Positions 11,713 to 24,637 of a stretch of 64,000 nucleotides of DNA are shown one piece after another. The stretch is from Nissolia schottii (Eukaryota > Streptophyta > Magnoliopsida > Fabales > Fabaceae). Every line of letters begins with the position of its first letter. The stretch's first letter is position 1. Location of the stretch: NCBI GenBank assembly GCA_003254905.1, contig QANU01005381.1, positions 1,986 through 65,985 on the forward strand, written 5' to 3'. The notes below the pieces were generated by a model, which was not told the origin of the DNA, did no database searches, and saw only the letters and a list, made by a program, of their open reading frames with translations. The position numbers and the translations under genes are program-made.

Positions 11713-12858
11713 TGCCTTCTTATCTCATGCTAGGGAAAATTGAATAAGGATTGTAGTCTAGTACACAAGGAAAAATGGAATAGCGCAAGGTTACGAAAGA
11801 TTAAAAGCACGATTGATACTAAAAGTAGCGTAAGTTTCAATTACTGACGGTAAGCAAGATTCTGTAAATAATTGCTGCTTCGATGTAAACAGAAAAACTG
11901 TCTTTGCGGCTACCCTTGTTACGCAAATAAAAAAGAATAAGTTAAAGCAGCGTAAGGTTCTGTTTTTCCAATTCAATTTGTCATTAATAGAATGCACGCA
12001 ATGCAGTCCACAGATAAATTATTCTCCGCATAAAACAGTATATTCTCTCTATATGTTGGTTTCAAGCATATATGCTGATTCGGCTGAATTTTCTTTAACA
12101 TCAACCCGTATAGATGCTATTTTGGGTCACAAAAACCTTGACAATATCTTATATCATGCCTTAATTTTCTGTCTAGTTATAGTTATATAGCCTTCCATTG
12201 AATGAATATTGTGATTAATAATCCTTGAAGATACATTATAATTGAAATTAAAATATGTTGTACTATTGATATTTTTAGTTAGTTAGTTTCAAATCATGCT
12301 TTTAAACTTACCAAACACTTCCAAAACTACTTATTTATATATCGTCTGCATGAGAATCAATGAATTCAACCTAAGTCACGGTGATGCATAAATAGAAGGC
12401 GGACTAAGTTAGACAATCCATTTTGGCATGTGTATGATTTGATTCTATAGACTTAAAGAAAGCATAAAAATGTAACCATTAAAGTGGAAAAATGTTACTT
12501 CTAAAAGCAATTAATTCATGTTGCAAGAAGCAACTTTCTGAGAATGAGACCTTTCCATATACATACAGGATTTCTCAATTACAACATTAGCAAATGGCAA
12601 AGTTTTCCATTTTTCCATAATAATGATGGTTAGCTCTCTAACAAAAGAGCCCAAAGAAACTCAACACATATCAATACTTTTTTCCATCATTCTTGAGGCC
12701 CCTGATAAGTTCTAAACACCCAAAAGATTATGTAAGCTTGAAATGTCCATCATCTCCACAACACAAGAAGTACAACATACAACAAAACCTTTGTTCTTCA
12801 ATCAATGATTGAGCCAACAACATAGAAGAGAGGATCACTTCCTATATATATATATATA
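11713..12858. other. Intergenic and 3' flank of the kinase gene
   Basis: AT-rich, with no coding signal. The part nearest 12858 is expected to hold the kinase 3' untranslated region. A short TA repeat (about 12845-12859) abuts the stop codon. Confidence 0.5.
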
Positions 12859-15800
12859 TCATCGATGATGATGATGCTTGCCGGTGTTCAAGGGAGAAGC
12901 CCTCATGCTCTTGGACTGTGTGTAGGTGATCTGTGGAGTTCCGTCCGATTTCTTTTTTCGCCTTGCTTGCTGTGACAACCGAGAGTGATATGACAGTATC
13001 GCAAGGTCGTTGAGATCCTGAAGTGGAGTCAGAGCCTTAACAACTTCATCCATGTTAGGCCGGCACTTGGGGTCTCGGCTGAGACAGTTATAGGCTAGCT
13101 GAGAGATCTTCTGCACCGCTTTTAGGGAGTAATTTAGTTCCAGGCGAGGATCAACAAGCTGGAATAGTTTTCTCTTGTCGGCTAAGTATGGCCTAGCCCA
13201 TGAAACAAGGTTTTGTTCCCCGCTCGGGCGCTTCTTGTCCATCGATCTTCTTCCTGTTAAAATCTCAAGTAGCACAACTCCGAAGCTATAAACATCACTC
13301 TTAGCTGTCAAGTGTCCTGGTAAAGAAAAAGAATAAGAAACCAAACAATTGGTTAGCTCTAAAAGGTCTTAGAACGGCTTCTTCTTAGCCACATCATGGT
13401 TGGGATCAAATCATCAGAATGTCAACAAATCTCAGCATATTTAAACAATGTGATGCTCTATTCAAGCTCTTTCTTTTCCTTGACACTGGAAATTATGTTC
13501 AAAGGTGTCATTAGAGTTTATTATTCTTGCTAGTTAGCATGTTACCAATCCCAGTGATCGCGTTGAATTCTAGGCGATGCTTATGTGTTGCCAAGATTGG
13601 GAATATTGAAGTTAACCATGTTGACAACATGCACTGCATTTTTGCATAATGTTTCTGCTTTGTGACAGATATTATAATCCATTGTGTGATTTTAGCACAG
13701 GATTTATAGAGGAACTAGTGTGTCCTAAAGAGTTATCTTGTCATTTCAAGCTACTTGCTGCTGCATTCTTACCTGTCATGACATATTCCGGAGCAGCATA
13801 GCCGTAAGTTCCAACAACTCTGGTAGAAACATGTGTCTTGTCTCCTTGAGGACCTGCTTTCGCTAGACCAAAATCCGAAAGCTTCGCATTATACTCCTGT
13901 ACAACGAAACATATTGATAATTAATCCAAAGAAAGATGAAAATCTTCTCAAGGTTTCTAATATCACAAGCCGCATACCGTATCAAGCAAAATGTTTGATG
14001 TTTTGAAATCTCTATAAATGACTGGTTCTGGACCATTGTGGAGGAAGGCCAATCCTTTTGCTGCACCAAGTGCAATCTTAATCCTGTTGGACCATGGAAG
14101 AGGTACAGTTCCTTCAAAATGCAGGCAACATCAGCACTTTTATTGTAAGATACAGGGATTAGGAGAAAATCAAGAAGAGAACAAGTTGTAATTGTGAGAG
14201 ATCTATCTGCTTATAAAGAATATGGAAGCCATGAGAGGGAAAAGGCAAAGAAGAGTGAAAAAAAAGAAAAGTGATTACAGTGATTTAGAATACATTTTAG
14301 AAAGATTATGACCTTGTGAAATTTTTTTAAAAAAAAAAAGCGATTCTGCAAATTTCCCAAGGCATCCAGTAAATACTGAAATATAGTATATAGAATACAT
14401 AGATTTTCTAGTTCAGTTAATGAATAACTTCTATTTTATTTAGTAACTCTGCGGAGGATTTCCAATGACCATGGAGAGTACAATTTCCAATGGCTAATAC
14501 TAATAAAGCACGTCATGAAACGATAAAAACATATGAAGATGAACAAAGAACTCGACAAATATGCATCAAAGGAAGTTACAGATTAACCAAACCAGATAAC
14601 TTTGTATTGTGTGTCAATTCATTGGTTTTGGTTTGTTCTTCAAGCAACAAGGAACCATTTGTGCTACAAACCTAGAAATCATCATCATACAATCTCTGGA
14701 TATAACATTCGTTACGATTCTCATGTAGTAGTAAGTCAAGGCAGAAACTCACTTCTGAACAGATGATTCTCTAGACTTCCGCGGGTCATAAACTCATAAA
14801 CAAGAAGCCTCTGATCATCCTCAATGCAGTAGCCAATGAGTTTCACAAGGTTAGGATGGTGAAGCTGTCCAAGAAAGTCAACTTCAGCCTGCACTAACAA
14901 AAAATGCTAAGTTACACAATTCTAGTCTCCACCATGTCCTAAACAATTCCTTATGCTTTTTTCAATCTACTAACCCAAAGCAGGATATTTTACTAACCAC
15001 CCATTCTCTATGGCCCTGAAGACCATCTGGCTTCAAGCTTTTGACGGCCACCGTAACCCCCGACCCGGGTTTCGCCGGGGCCGTTCCGTCTTCCTCAATC
15101 CATCCTTTGAAAACATAACCAAATCCACCCTCCCCAAGTATGCTGTCAGGTCTGAAATTCCCAGTTGCAGCTTTGAGTTCTTGAAATGTAAATTGAAGGA
15201 GCTGGCAAGGAGCCTTATTTTCCTGAGGTGGGGGATCAGCAGGGTTATCAGAAGATATTCTAGCTTCATTCGGATCACATAGTTCTCGATTGCTAGCATT
15301 CAGGTATCTTGTCTCAGTTGCTGCAACAATTATAAAGAATGTGAAGGCTTCATTCTTGAGATTTCAACCACTTAGTACATGAAGAAGATTATAGTTGCAT
15401 TTAGCTTGGTTTTGGGATCTGATAATGTAAATACTAAATAGAATAAACGAAGTACAAAAATAATTGGGTGGAAAAACACATTTTTTTCATGATTTCAACC
15501 ACAAAATTGGTAGCCCAATTGAGAATAAGTTAATATTGAAAAATCCTTCTGAATTTTCCAAAAGGGACTAAATTTTTTCTTCTGTTTTCCCACTCTCAGT
15601 CATGATATGCTTTAAGCGTGTAGAACAGCAGGATGAGGGAAAAGGGCACTGGCAAAGCAATAAAGCATAGCGAGAAAGCAGGTAAAAAAAACAAAAAACA
15701 AAAGATGCATCTTTTTTCAAACTACCCACATCATAATTGAACTCCATAAACATGCCTGCCAAAGAAAAAAAGCAACTTTCCCTGAAAATTCCATGATTCT

Positions 15801-16153
15801 AAGCAAGCCCAGAAACAAAGTGCTGCAAAACAGCTCAAACTTGTCGCGGATTAAGAGAAAGGCAAAGAAAAAGGGAAGAGACAGAGAGCTTCAGAGAGAG
15901 AAAAACAGGGGAGAGTCATAAGGTGTGTAGAGCTCAAATGGAGCAAGCATTGCTTGAGGTTCAAAAATCAGACAGAAAAAAATAAACTGAAATTTTCACC
16001 AAGCAGCTATGAATGTTATATACCTGCATCATAAACGAGACTAGTACGAGGGATAGTGTTAGCAGAGTCTCTTGAAGAAGCTGAAGGTTTGCACGCACCT
16101 CTAACGCCGCGTTTAAGGGCACCCCAGCAACCGCACTTCTTCTCCATCTCCAT
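12859..16153 (-). CDS. Receptor-like cytoplasmic kinase, subfamily VII (PBS1-like), six exons, 434 aa
   Basis: A Ser/Thr kinase that relays signals from membrane receptors. The coding exons on the minus strand are 16024-16153, 14998-15320, 14753-14888, 13978-14111, 13773-13896 and 12859-13316. All splice sites are GT-AG and the phases match, giving 434 aa. The kinase domain starts near [10 protein letters not shown] (residues 87-96). It has the glycine loop GEGGFGYV (106-113), the ATP-binding lysine in VAVK (Lys137), the catalytic loop YRDFKTSN (Asp231), DFG (249-251) and the activation-loop end GTYGYAAPE (270-278). YRDFKTSN is typical of subfamily VII. The tail is basic and ends in histidines. 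The N-terminus ([16 protein letters not shown]) has no Gly2 for myristoylation, but Cys7, Cys9 and Cys21 could be acylated for membrane binding. A second ATG two codons on is an alternative start. The protein resembles legume PBL-type kinases, but I cannot fix the exact orthologue. Confidence 0.95.
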
Positions 16154-16239
16154 GCCTCTTTCTTCTTCTTTGGTCACTGCTTTTTCATTTCATGGGTTTG
16201 CATAAGAGGGAGATGATGCTACCTGAGAGGGAAGAACAG

Positions 16240-16500
16240 AGCACACTAGCCATGGCTGCAAGAGGAAAAGGAGAGCAGAGAACAAAGAAATTGAGTGATA
16301 GAAAGAGAAAGAGAAAGAGAGAGAGAAAGAGAAAGGGTGAGGGTGGTGGTGGTGTTGCTTTGTGTGTGTGTGTTTGTGTTGGAGACTGCAGGCATCATCA
16401 TCGCCATCATCGCGGTGTGTACAAAAAGAACACTTTTTTCCCACCACCTTTTGTGTGGGGGATGGGGGAATGGGTCTCACACTCTCTCTCTCCTCCCCTG
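16240..16500. repeat. GA, GT and CT microsatellites upstream of the kinase
   Basis: Purine-rich GAAAGA/GAGA repeats (about 16295-16340), a GT run (about 16357-16380) and a CT run (about 16480-16495) lie 90-350 bp upstream of the kinase start. Read on the kinase strand, the GA block becomes a CT-rich leader, common in plant 5' untranslated regions and core promoters. Confidence 0.7.
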
Positions 16501-16509
16501 TTTTTTACC

Positions 16510-16868
16510 TGCTTCAAGATTCTAACTTTCAGTTTACCATAAAAACATGAGATATTACTAGCCAGACTTAATGACTCAAGTAAAATTTTCATTATGAGTA
16601 AATAAAAGAAGTTATATTTAATTATTATTAAAAAACATATAATGCATCTAACTTTAAAAAAGGAATATAAGATATTAGTATATCAGTACTAGATTCAATC
16701 AATTGGTTATATACTTTTTTTTTCTTTTAATAGGTTTTTGAATTTGTATAGTGTTCTTTTGGTACAATAAATCAAGATTGTTAAAACGAAGATATTGTGT
16801 AAGATCGAAAGAACAAATTAAAAATAAAATGTAAATTTGTAACACGATTTTAATTGTATTTGTATGAA
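16510..16868. other. AT-rich spacer
   Basis: No gene or named repeat recognised. Confidence 0.5.
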
Positions 16869-18635
16869 TGTACCGAGGTAGGTTGTTCCCCGGTGCAAAT
16901 CGAATCTTGGAGCTTCTCTACTAGTTTGAGGTCGTCGGGATGGGTACCTGCAAGGACTCTGACGCTCAAGTCAGTAAAGGTTCGGAGTAGTAAGAAGATC
17001 AACGGTAATTGGGTTCTAGGCGTACCTGGTGCGTTGCTTAGGGTTGAATACATGAGTGGCGTCCGTGAACTTCGCCATTTTGGGAATCTTTTCGTTGAGT
17101 CCGCTCCTGTATCTTTATCAAACTCTGTGAAGGTCTTTTAGAAAGATTTTTTGCAAACGGGTTGCCCTTTTTGAGCCCATTAGTCAGGCCCATCAATACT
17201 GTCTGTGGCTGCAAATCTTTGACCTGAGAGCATTCGTCGTAGAAGCGGTCTAGGTATTGACGAAGGGATTTGTCTCTTCTTTGTATCACGCCTAAGAGGC
17301 TTACTGCCGTCTTATGTTTTGTTCTCCTCGTAGTGAAATTAGCCAGGAAACTTTCGGCTAAATTGTTGAAGCATTGGATGCACTTGGGTGGGAGTGCATT
17401 GACCAACACCAACGCTCCTTTCCTCAGAGTTACTGAGAAGGATTTGCATTGGATGGCGTCGGAGGCTCCATCCAAGATCATCCTGTGACTAAAAACATCT
17501 AAATGATGCTAAGGGTCTATAGTTCCGTCATATGGTTCCATATTCGTTGGAGGACGGAATTTGTGTGATGGCATTGTATTGAGAATTTCGTCAACGAAAG
17601 GATTGTTATCCTTCCCTTTCGCCTTCTTCACCCCTATGCGTGCCTTTCAACTGTGTGGGTGTTCACCTCCACAGACAGCCTGTACACAGATTCTTGTGCT
17701 TTTTCGTTTGTCAACGATTAGCTCTGACCATCACCGCGGTTAAGACCATCGATGTGGCGTTCTCTCTCGCGAGCCTCTAGTATGACCTATTTTTGTATCC
17801 ACTCAGTGTCTTTCTTGGCTTTGTCAGCTGCAGCGTGGATTTCTCTTTGCTTCTTCCTTTCCTCTTTTGCCTGTGCTAGTTGCTGTTGTCAGACGTGCAA
17901 TCTTCTCTACCTAGGTCCTGACCACATCAGCAAGGTCGGGGGGAGGGGCCAGATCAGTGTCAATAGTTGGGTCTTGTGGTAGACTGGGTGGTGGGGAAGG
18001 GATTCGTTCTGGGAGAGGTGGGGGTGCCACTGGCTCGGGAGGGGGTAAAGGTGGCTGGGAAGGTAGAGCATGGGTCCTTATGGATATTGATCCGCCTGTT
18101 ATCCTGGATGTTGCGACATGGTAGGTTTTCCTGATGAGCTTGGGAGGCATGGTGGCAGGGATGTTTTATGGTCCGAATAGATGTGGAATGCTGTGAAAAA
18201 GGTCCCCACAGACGGTGCCAATGTACCGAGGTAGGTTGTTCCCCTGTGCAAATCGAATCTTGGAGCTTCTTTGCTAGTTTGGGGTCATCGGGACAGGTAC
18301 CTGTAAGGACTCTGACGCTCTAGTCATGTAATGGTTCGGAGAAGTAAGAAGATCAAGGATAATTGGGTTCTAGGCGTACCTGATGCGTTGCTTAGGTTTA
18401 AATACCCGAGTGGCACCCGTGAACTTCGTCATTGAGTTTGTCTTCAAAGATCATGGAGCGTTGTTCGCCGGAAGGAAGATATCACGGACCGAGAATCTCT
18501 CTGGCCGTTGAGGGGGCGCTTAAGTCAGGTCAGGTTGATCCGTGGACTTTCGAGTGTAGTGCTTCGGGTCGGGTTGATCCGCAGACCTTCGGGTGTAGTG
18601 CTTCAGGATAGGCCTTTATGGCCCAGTCCATAACA
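16869..18635 (-). mobile_element. Gypsy-type LTR retrotransposon fossil, broken
   Basis: A minus-strand remnant of about 1.8 kb. The right-hand LTR (18222-18635, about 414 bp) runs from TGTTATGG to CGGTACA when read on the minus strand. A shorter left-hand LTR part (16869-17079) matches it at roughly 89 percent by eye, suggesting an age of several million years. A primer-binding-like site (TTGGCACCGTCTGTGGGG, complement of 18204-18221) adjoins the right LTR. Internal parts are a proline-rich gag leader starting MPPK (18150 down to 17911) and a retrotransposon gag core (about 17481 down to 17100). The flanking bases ATGAA and ATGAC may be a worn 5-bp target duplication. The element is broken. 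Confidence 0.8.
18222..18635 (-). repeat. LTR of the Gypsy-type fossil (upstream copy)
   Basis: Begins TGTTATGGACTGGGCC and ends CCTCGGTACA on the minus strand, the expected TG...CA form. It contains a duplicated word near 18520-18600 (GGTCAGGTTGATCCG and GGTCGGGTTGATCCG). Confidence 0.75.
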
Positions 18636-18640
18636 ATGAC

Positions 18641-19125
18641 GGTCCGATTAGAGTGATAATATTGAAATCGTCTAACATCTTTAAACTCGTAAAATTCTAA
18701 GATTTAAATTAAGATTTTACCAACATTGTAATGAATTTGTGTAATGTGAATTAAAAAAAAAAGAAGTAATATATAAGAGAAACATGTATCACAGAGTAAG
18801 CTAATTTGTTTTTGAAAAAAAAAACTAATTTGTTTTGAGTTAAGATAAATTCTTATCTCCTTTGTGAGCGGAAACTGATTCTCTTGTGATATTTTATTTA
18901 TTTGGTTTTATATAAAACAGTGTTATTGACAAAATATAAAGATAATAGATGTTGATAGAGAAAAGATTATGAATCTAAGCTTTTTTTTATTATTATCTTT
19001 CTTTAAATATGTCCTAAGATATTTACTTCTTTATTTACAAATATCATTTCACTTTATTGCATACAAAATAATAAAATGGTAGGTAATTAAGTATCAGTTT
19101 CATTATTTGCACACCACAAAAATTA
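18641..19125. other. AT-rich intergenic
   Basis: No gene or named repeat recognised. Confidence 0.5.
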
Positions 19126-19280
19126 ACATCTTGTGCACATCACGCAAAGAAACAAATATTATAAAGTAGGGAAAACAAACATGACAAATTAGAGAAATAA
19201 TCATTATCAAACACATAAACATACAATGTTTATTTCTCTATTTTGTAATATTTGTTTCTTTGTATAAGTGTACACATAGA
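19126..19280. repeat. Foldback (hairpin) repeat
   Basis: The two arms are near-perfect complements: 19145-19169 (CAAAGAAACAAATATTATAA...) pairs with 19238-19262. Inner segments TAGAGAAATAATCATT and AATGTTTATTTCTCTA also pair. The arms probably extend outward to GTGCACA and TGTACAC. The size and shape fit a small foldback MITE. Confidence 0.65.
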
Positions 19281-19319
19281 TGACCCATAAAGTTGATATG
19301 GCAAAAGGTAAATAAATTA

Positions 19320-19654
19320 GGGGTTAAATATGTTTTTGGTCCCTACAAATTTTAAAATTTGTGTTTTATCCCTCAAAAGTTTTTCATTAGAAAATCATCC
19401 CTCTAAAGTTTTTTTTTATTCTCCGTGGCCAAGTTTGATTGTTAACCGCTAATGTGACAATTTACTGGGTCACACAAAATTGACATATAACATTGTAAGT
19501 GACTTGTTGCGTAACAAAATTAATTGTCATATCAGTAGTTAATAACACAACTTGATGACAATAAAAAAAAATTAGAGGAACAATTTTTTAACAATTTTTT
19601 TTTAAATAAAACATAAAATTCACAATTTTTAAAGAATTAAAAATATATTTAACC
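19320..19654. mobile_element. Legume-type MITE (GGTTAAATATGTTTTTGGTC ends)
   Basis: About 335 bp, beginning GGGGTTAAATATGTTTTTGG and ending in the complement, TTAAAAATATATTTAACC. It also carries ATCCCTC words typical of this very common legume repeat. There is no coding capacity. TTA or TA at both edges could be the target duplication. This repeat is the best taxonomic hint in the window. Confidence 0.7.
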
Positions 19655-22600
19655 ATTAAACTAAGATAATCTTTTGTTCTCGAACTAGTTATAAGAATTT
19701 CTCTTGACTTTTGTATGGTGGGTTGTTAATTACACCTGGGTGATCCACAAAGTTGATGTGGTATAAATAAATCAAACCAAAAACAATTCTTTTGAATACC
19801 TAAAATTTTTGCTGTGATCCTTCCTTTCTTGCAATTATTTGGTGGCAATGGCGTTTGAGGAACCGCCGAGTAATTGGCGGTGCTAACATGGCTCATCTTG
19901 CTATAGTGTCATGTACTGATTTTAATTTGTTTTAAAAATAAATGTATGTAATGTGATGCGGTTATGAACGAAGTGGTAACTAAGATTCATGTTATACATT
20001 TTATTCAGATTTTTGTACTCTTTTTTTTTTTTTTTAACATTAACGTATTGTACCGCTGCCTTACATGATAATTAATATGCATTGGTACTGGGGGAGATTT
20101 CATTGGCTTCTCATGATCTTCTTTCCTCTCCCGTATGTTTTTTAAGATTTTGATATCATCGAGGAATCTTTGACAGTACGATAGAAGCAATAATTCGGAA
20201 AAGAAAATTTATAATAACATCTCAATAAAAAAAAAACAATCTCCCACCTATTTTTACCAAATTTATAATATTGATATTATCTAGAACGTTTTTAGCATTG
20301 GACTAAATAAAATAATAATAATAATAAATGAAAATAGGACATTTTGAAATCGTTAGGTTGTGTTTAGTATTATGGATAGAATAAAAAGACAAAGACATAG
20401 GATGAGACAAAAAATTTATGTTTTAACTTTAATAAATTAAAAATATATAGATAATATTTTTTTTATCGTATCTTTGCTCATTGTTTTGAAAAGGCTAAAT
20501 GAAAAGATTACTGCTGGGTTATAATATCTAAAGCATTTTGATTGATTGGTGGTAAAAAGAAAAAACAGGCAAAAAGGGGGTTATGGCAGTATTTCACAAT
20601 TATACTGGATTAGTTGTAGTTTCTAGAAGGATGCTTAAAGATTATTTATCCCATCAATCTTATTTATAATCACAAAAGTTTAACGATCCAAAACGGAAAT
20701 AGCAAATAGATAGATTCCATAAAAAGACAAGGATAGGAATATTATTGGAGGGCTTGCTATGCAACATATAATTCGTTATTGGGCACCGAACGAGCATAAG
20801 GGACTTCCCCACATTGCTTTTTCACTTTCCCTTTTCTTCTTATACGTGGAAATTAAAATTAGGTCATTTTTGTAAGAACATGATACAATTTACTTGGGTT
20901 CGTTGTGGATCATATACATTGCAATATATCAATTACTTATTTCATTAAGATTATATGTTTATAATGTTAAATGATATTTTAAATAATTAATGTGTTATTA
21001 TATATAAGATTCTTTATGAATTCGAGTCTATAATAACATTGTTTTATACAGAGCATCTTGTCGCAATTGATCCGCAAAAAGAGTTTGCGTTATGTAAGGC
21101 AATCTCCAAAAGCTTACAATTAGGCGTCAATTAAGTTAAAATAATTAAACAATGCAGAGCCATATTATGGTTTGGTCAAAACTAAATAGAGAGATGGTCA
21201 AGAGCATATTTGAGTGCAATCCCATCACTCTTTCTCTCTCTAGGCAGTGAGGTGAAGATATATTCCTACATGGATGAGCAATGGGTCTATAATAGTAGGT
21301 TGGTTTTCTCGTGAAGGGGTATATTATATTATATATCTAAAGAAAAGAGTGGGTGGGAAAGGATAATTTCTTTAAGGACATAGAACTTAAGGTTTTGTCC
21401 ATTGAGATATTTTATCATAAACGTAATTCTATCACTTCATATTTATATATATTTATAATAAAGTTAATTTTATTAACTTTATGAGTCCATTAATTTTATC
21501 ATGAGCATGCTTATAAATGAATTGATACATTTATATTTATCTAATAATTATTTTTAGCACTATGTTGGGCATGCCATTAAACATATTTCAATCTTCATTT
21601 TAAGATATTTTTTTCACTTAAAATTAAATATTATTTGATATGATCAATATTATATCTAATGTGATAATTTATGATCATGCAAATATATATATTTTTTTGT
21701 GGGAAAGAGGTGAAGGAGGGTGCTTGGTGAGAGGTCATTTCATCAACCAACTATAAACAAAATTGTATTCTATGAAGCTTTTGGCGATGGAAAGCAATTT
21801 GAGATCCTATTCTTTTTATTCTACACTGTGTGCTTGCAACTTGACAAGCCTTGTTGGAAAGGAGTGATGCCAATTGCCCCCACTAACTATGTGGGTCCTA
21901 ATAATTGGACCCCACCATATAACACTCACTAAATTAACAAATAGAAGAGACATATATGTATATATATACACACAGCATGATGAGGGAAGGAGGGGTTTTT
22001 TTGGAATAGTGACCAGTGTAAGGCACTCAAGTTAACAAGCCAAATAATTGGCATGAGAGAAAGAAAGAAAAGAAAAAAAGTTGCTCACAACTAGACTTTT
22101 TTTTCAGATATAATGTATCGCACAACAAATGTGCCTAAGACCTTTTGAGTTGGATTGAGTGCTAACTCCAGAACTATTGGGGCCATTATCTAGGGCCCAA
22201 ATATCCAATTAGTTTTCACACTTCACCTCATCACCAGATTCACAAGCAAATAGTACATTGTAGTATAGTATGTAATACGTTAATCAAATTTACTTATTAA
22301 GTTATTGTATGCATCTAATTAAACTAAATGCAAAAGCGGTGAACCATTTGGGGTAACATGGTTCCGTCCACATCTAGTCAAGCATCAACACCATCATCAT
22401 CATGCATTGAACCAATAGTGTCAGGGCTACGGACGCAGGAGATGCCATTGGAACCAAAGGATATATATGTGTGGAGTTGGAAATCGATCTTGTAATATAT
22501 TTTTTTTTCATGTGATAATATTATGTTAGCTTTTTGACCATTAATTTCTTAATTATTTATGTTATGCATGAATCTCGTATTTACAATGAATGATGAGAGA

Positions 22601-24228
22601 TTAAATATGACTTTGTCATATGAAAAACATAACATGAGATTATCCATTTTCGTGTGGAGTTTGTTAACTTCCATAATTTTATATAAAGTTTATTTTGGAC
22701 ACAAAATACCTTATACTCATTTCTCATCTTAACTTATAGTAATGGATAAACTCATAATTTTATTGTCAACGTTAATTATTCACTTAACCTTTTATCTTAC
22801 CTAAATAATGTTTTCTCTTTTGTCATTTACTTGAACTTATTTTTCTCTTACAATGACTAATACATGAAAGGTTAAAATTAAGAATGTTATTATATGTAAG
22901 TAAATATTTAATATATATTATTATAAAGGATATTACTTTGATACTCTATCAAATTCATAACCGTTAAAATATAAAAATGTATGATACCCTTATAAAAACA
23001 TAGGCACCGAAGAAAAATTCTATTATAAAATATTTCTATGTATATATATTTTAAAGTTTTTTTACGTGAAAAAGAAAACTACAAGCAGAATTTTACAGAA
23101 AAAATGTTATTAAGATGTTATTACTTACAAATTTTATATTACGTATACATGTCAGATAAAATTAAAAAAGAATATTATTCAACTAAAAATAATGTATAGA
23201 GTGAGTAATAACTAAGTGAGAGAAAAGAAAATTTTAATTGAAGATACAAAATAGAGAGAAAGAGTTGAAATGTAATTAATGTAGATTCAATAAAATTACA
23301 TTATTAGTCAAAACAAAATGTTGAGTTAGTAAAAAAAAAAAAAGAGTAGATATTTATGGCTAAAATAATATATGAATATTGTCAATTTTCACATGAACAC
23401 GTGGAGGTTTGCAAATTCACACACACATATATATATATATAAAAAAAAGATATCTTACAATAATACGTCATTTATGTCCAGATGTTGCGTGCTTTCTTAA
23501 CATTTCACACCGCTATCAGCAAACTACCTCTTTTTTCATATACAAAGTAAAAACACAATCAATAACTGACAATGAAGCTCGTAGCGGACCTTTCTACTCA
23601 TTAACAAATGCCATGGGAATGTTAAATGAAACATATACCCAATGAATAGTAATGGTGCATTATTCTAAATTTATTATTAATGCAGTAAAAAGTATATATA
23701 ACCATGCTCCATGGTCTTGGCTTTTTAACTTGCCAATTTTCACTTTCATGCTCTTAGCTTTTAATTTTGTTTCCTCCGGACAAAGATAAAACCCATAAAA
23801 TATCGCCCACACTAAATTATAAACCAATAAATTTTCTTTTGTCCGACCTTCACAAATGTACTCATAAAGTAGAAATTGAAAGAAAAAAGAAGTATATAAT
23901 GCTACTTAAGAAATAAGAGTAGTAGATTGATAGAGAGGGAGGGTGAAAGAGAAATTACCTCATTTATTGTCAAACTTGAATTGATTCGAGCACCATATCT
24001 CCCTTTTATAATAGTCCAATAGCATAATATGGAATCGTTATGGGTCTAATAATCATATAATTTCAATTACAAAATGAAAAACGTCTCCAACACCTAACTT
24101 ATTAACCTACTCAATACTATGAATGACATTTGACATTTTTCATATATTTTATAAATTAATTTGTTAAATTTCTCAAGCATTATTACAAAATGAAAGTATA
24201 TACCAGAAATTAAAAAAAAAGGTAAAGA
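19655..24228. other. Long AT-rich intergenic stretch
   Basis: No supported gene over about 4.5 kb. One end of the GTGTTTGGTACCAG MITE family lies at about 20350-20440. ATA/AAT runs lie near 20308-20330, and short TA repeats are scattered. A small plus-strand frame at 21720-21932 has no recognisable domain and was not called. Confidence 0.5.
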
Positions 24229-24458
24229 TACAATATTTCACAATTTATGAGAAATTAAAAATTAGATTAACCTTACATCATGTGCATGGCACGTGATTAC
24301 CATGTGACTAAGTTAACTATTACATCAGTATTTAATGGTCCAATGGATAGCAGGAACTAAAACCTTTAATGAAAGATAATTTTCTAACAAAAAGTTTATG
24401 AGTAATAAAAATAAAAAAAATCAAGATTTATGAAAAACTAAAACTCTAAATTAACCCT
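24229..24458. repeat. MITE-like repeat (low confidence)
   Basis: Ends resemble imperfect inverted repeats: TTAGATTAACCTT near the left edge, and the complement of AAGGGTTAATTTAGAG at the right edge. The structure is similar to the 19320 element, but too worn to be sure. Confidence 0.3.
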
Positions 24459-24637
24459 TTCTATATTGTATTATGTTTGAGATATATTCATACACGAGTT
24501 CATGCTTCTAAATCTAGGCATGATTAATTACAGACCATACCATAAAAAATCTAGCGACTAGTGACAAAATGTAGGTTGGTGTAAGAGTTGGCTTAATTTA
24601 TATAAGGTATGTATAAAATTTTATTCACCCTCTAGCT

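Noticed and set aside
16192-16542. Open frames over the region upstream of the kinase
   Set aside because: They follow GA, GT and CT microsatellites and have no domain, so they are low-complexity frames in the kinase 5' region.
21720-21932. 70-codon plus-strand frame starting MLGERSFHQPTINK
   Set aside because: No family recognised, no splice context and an AT-rich setting; likely chance.
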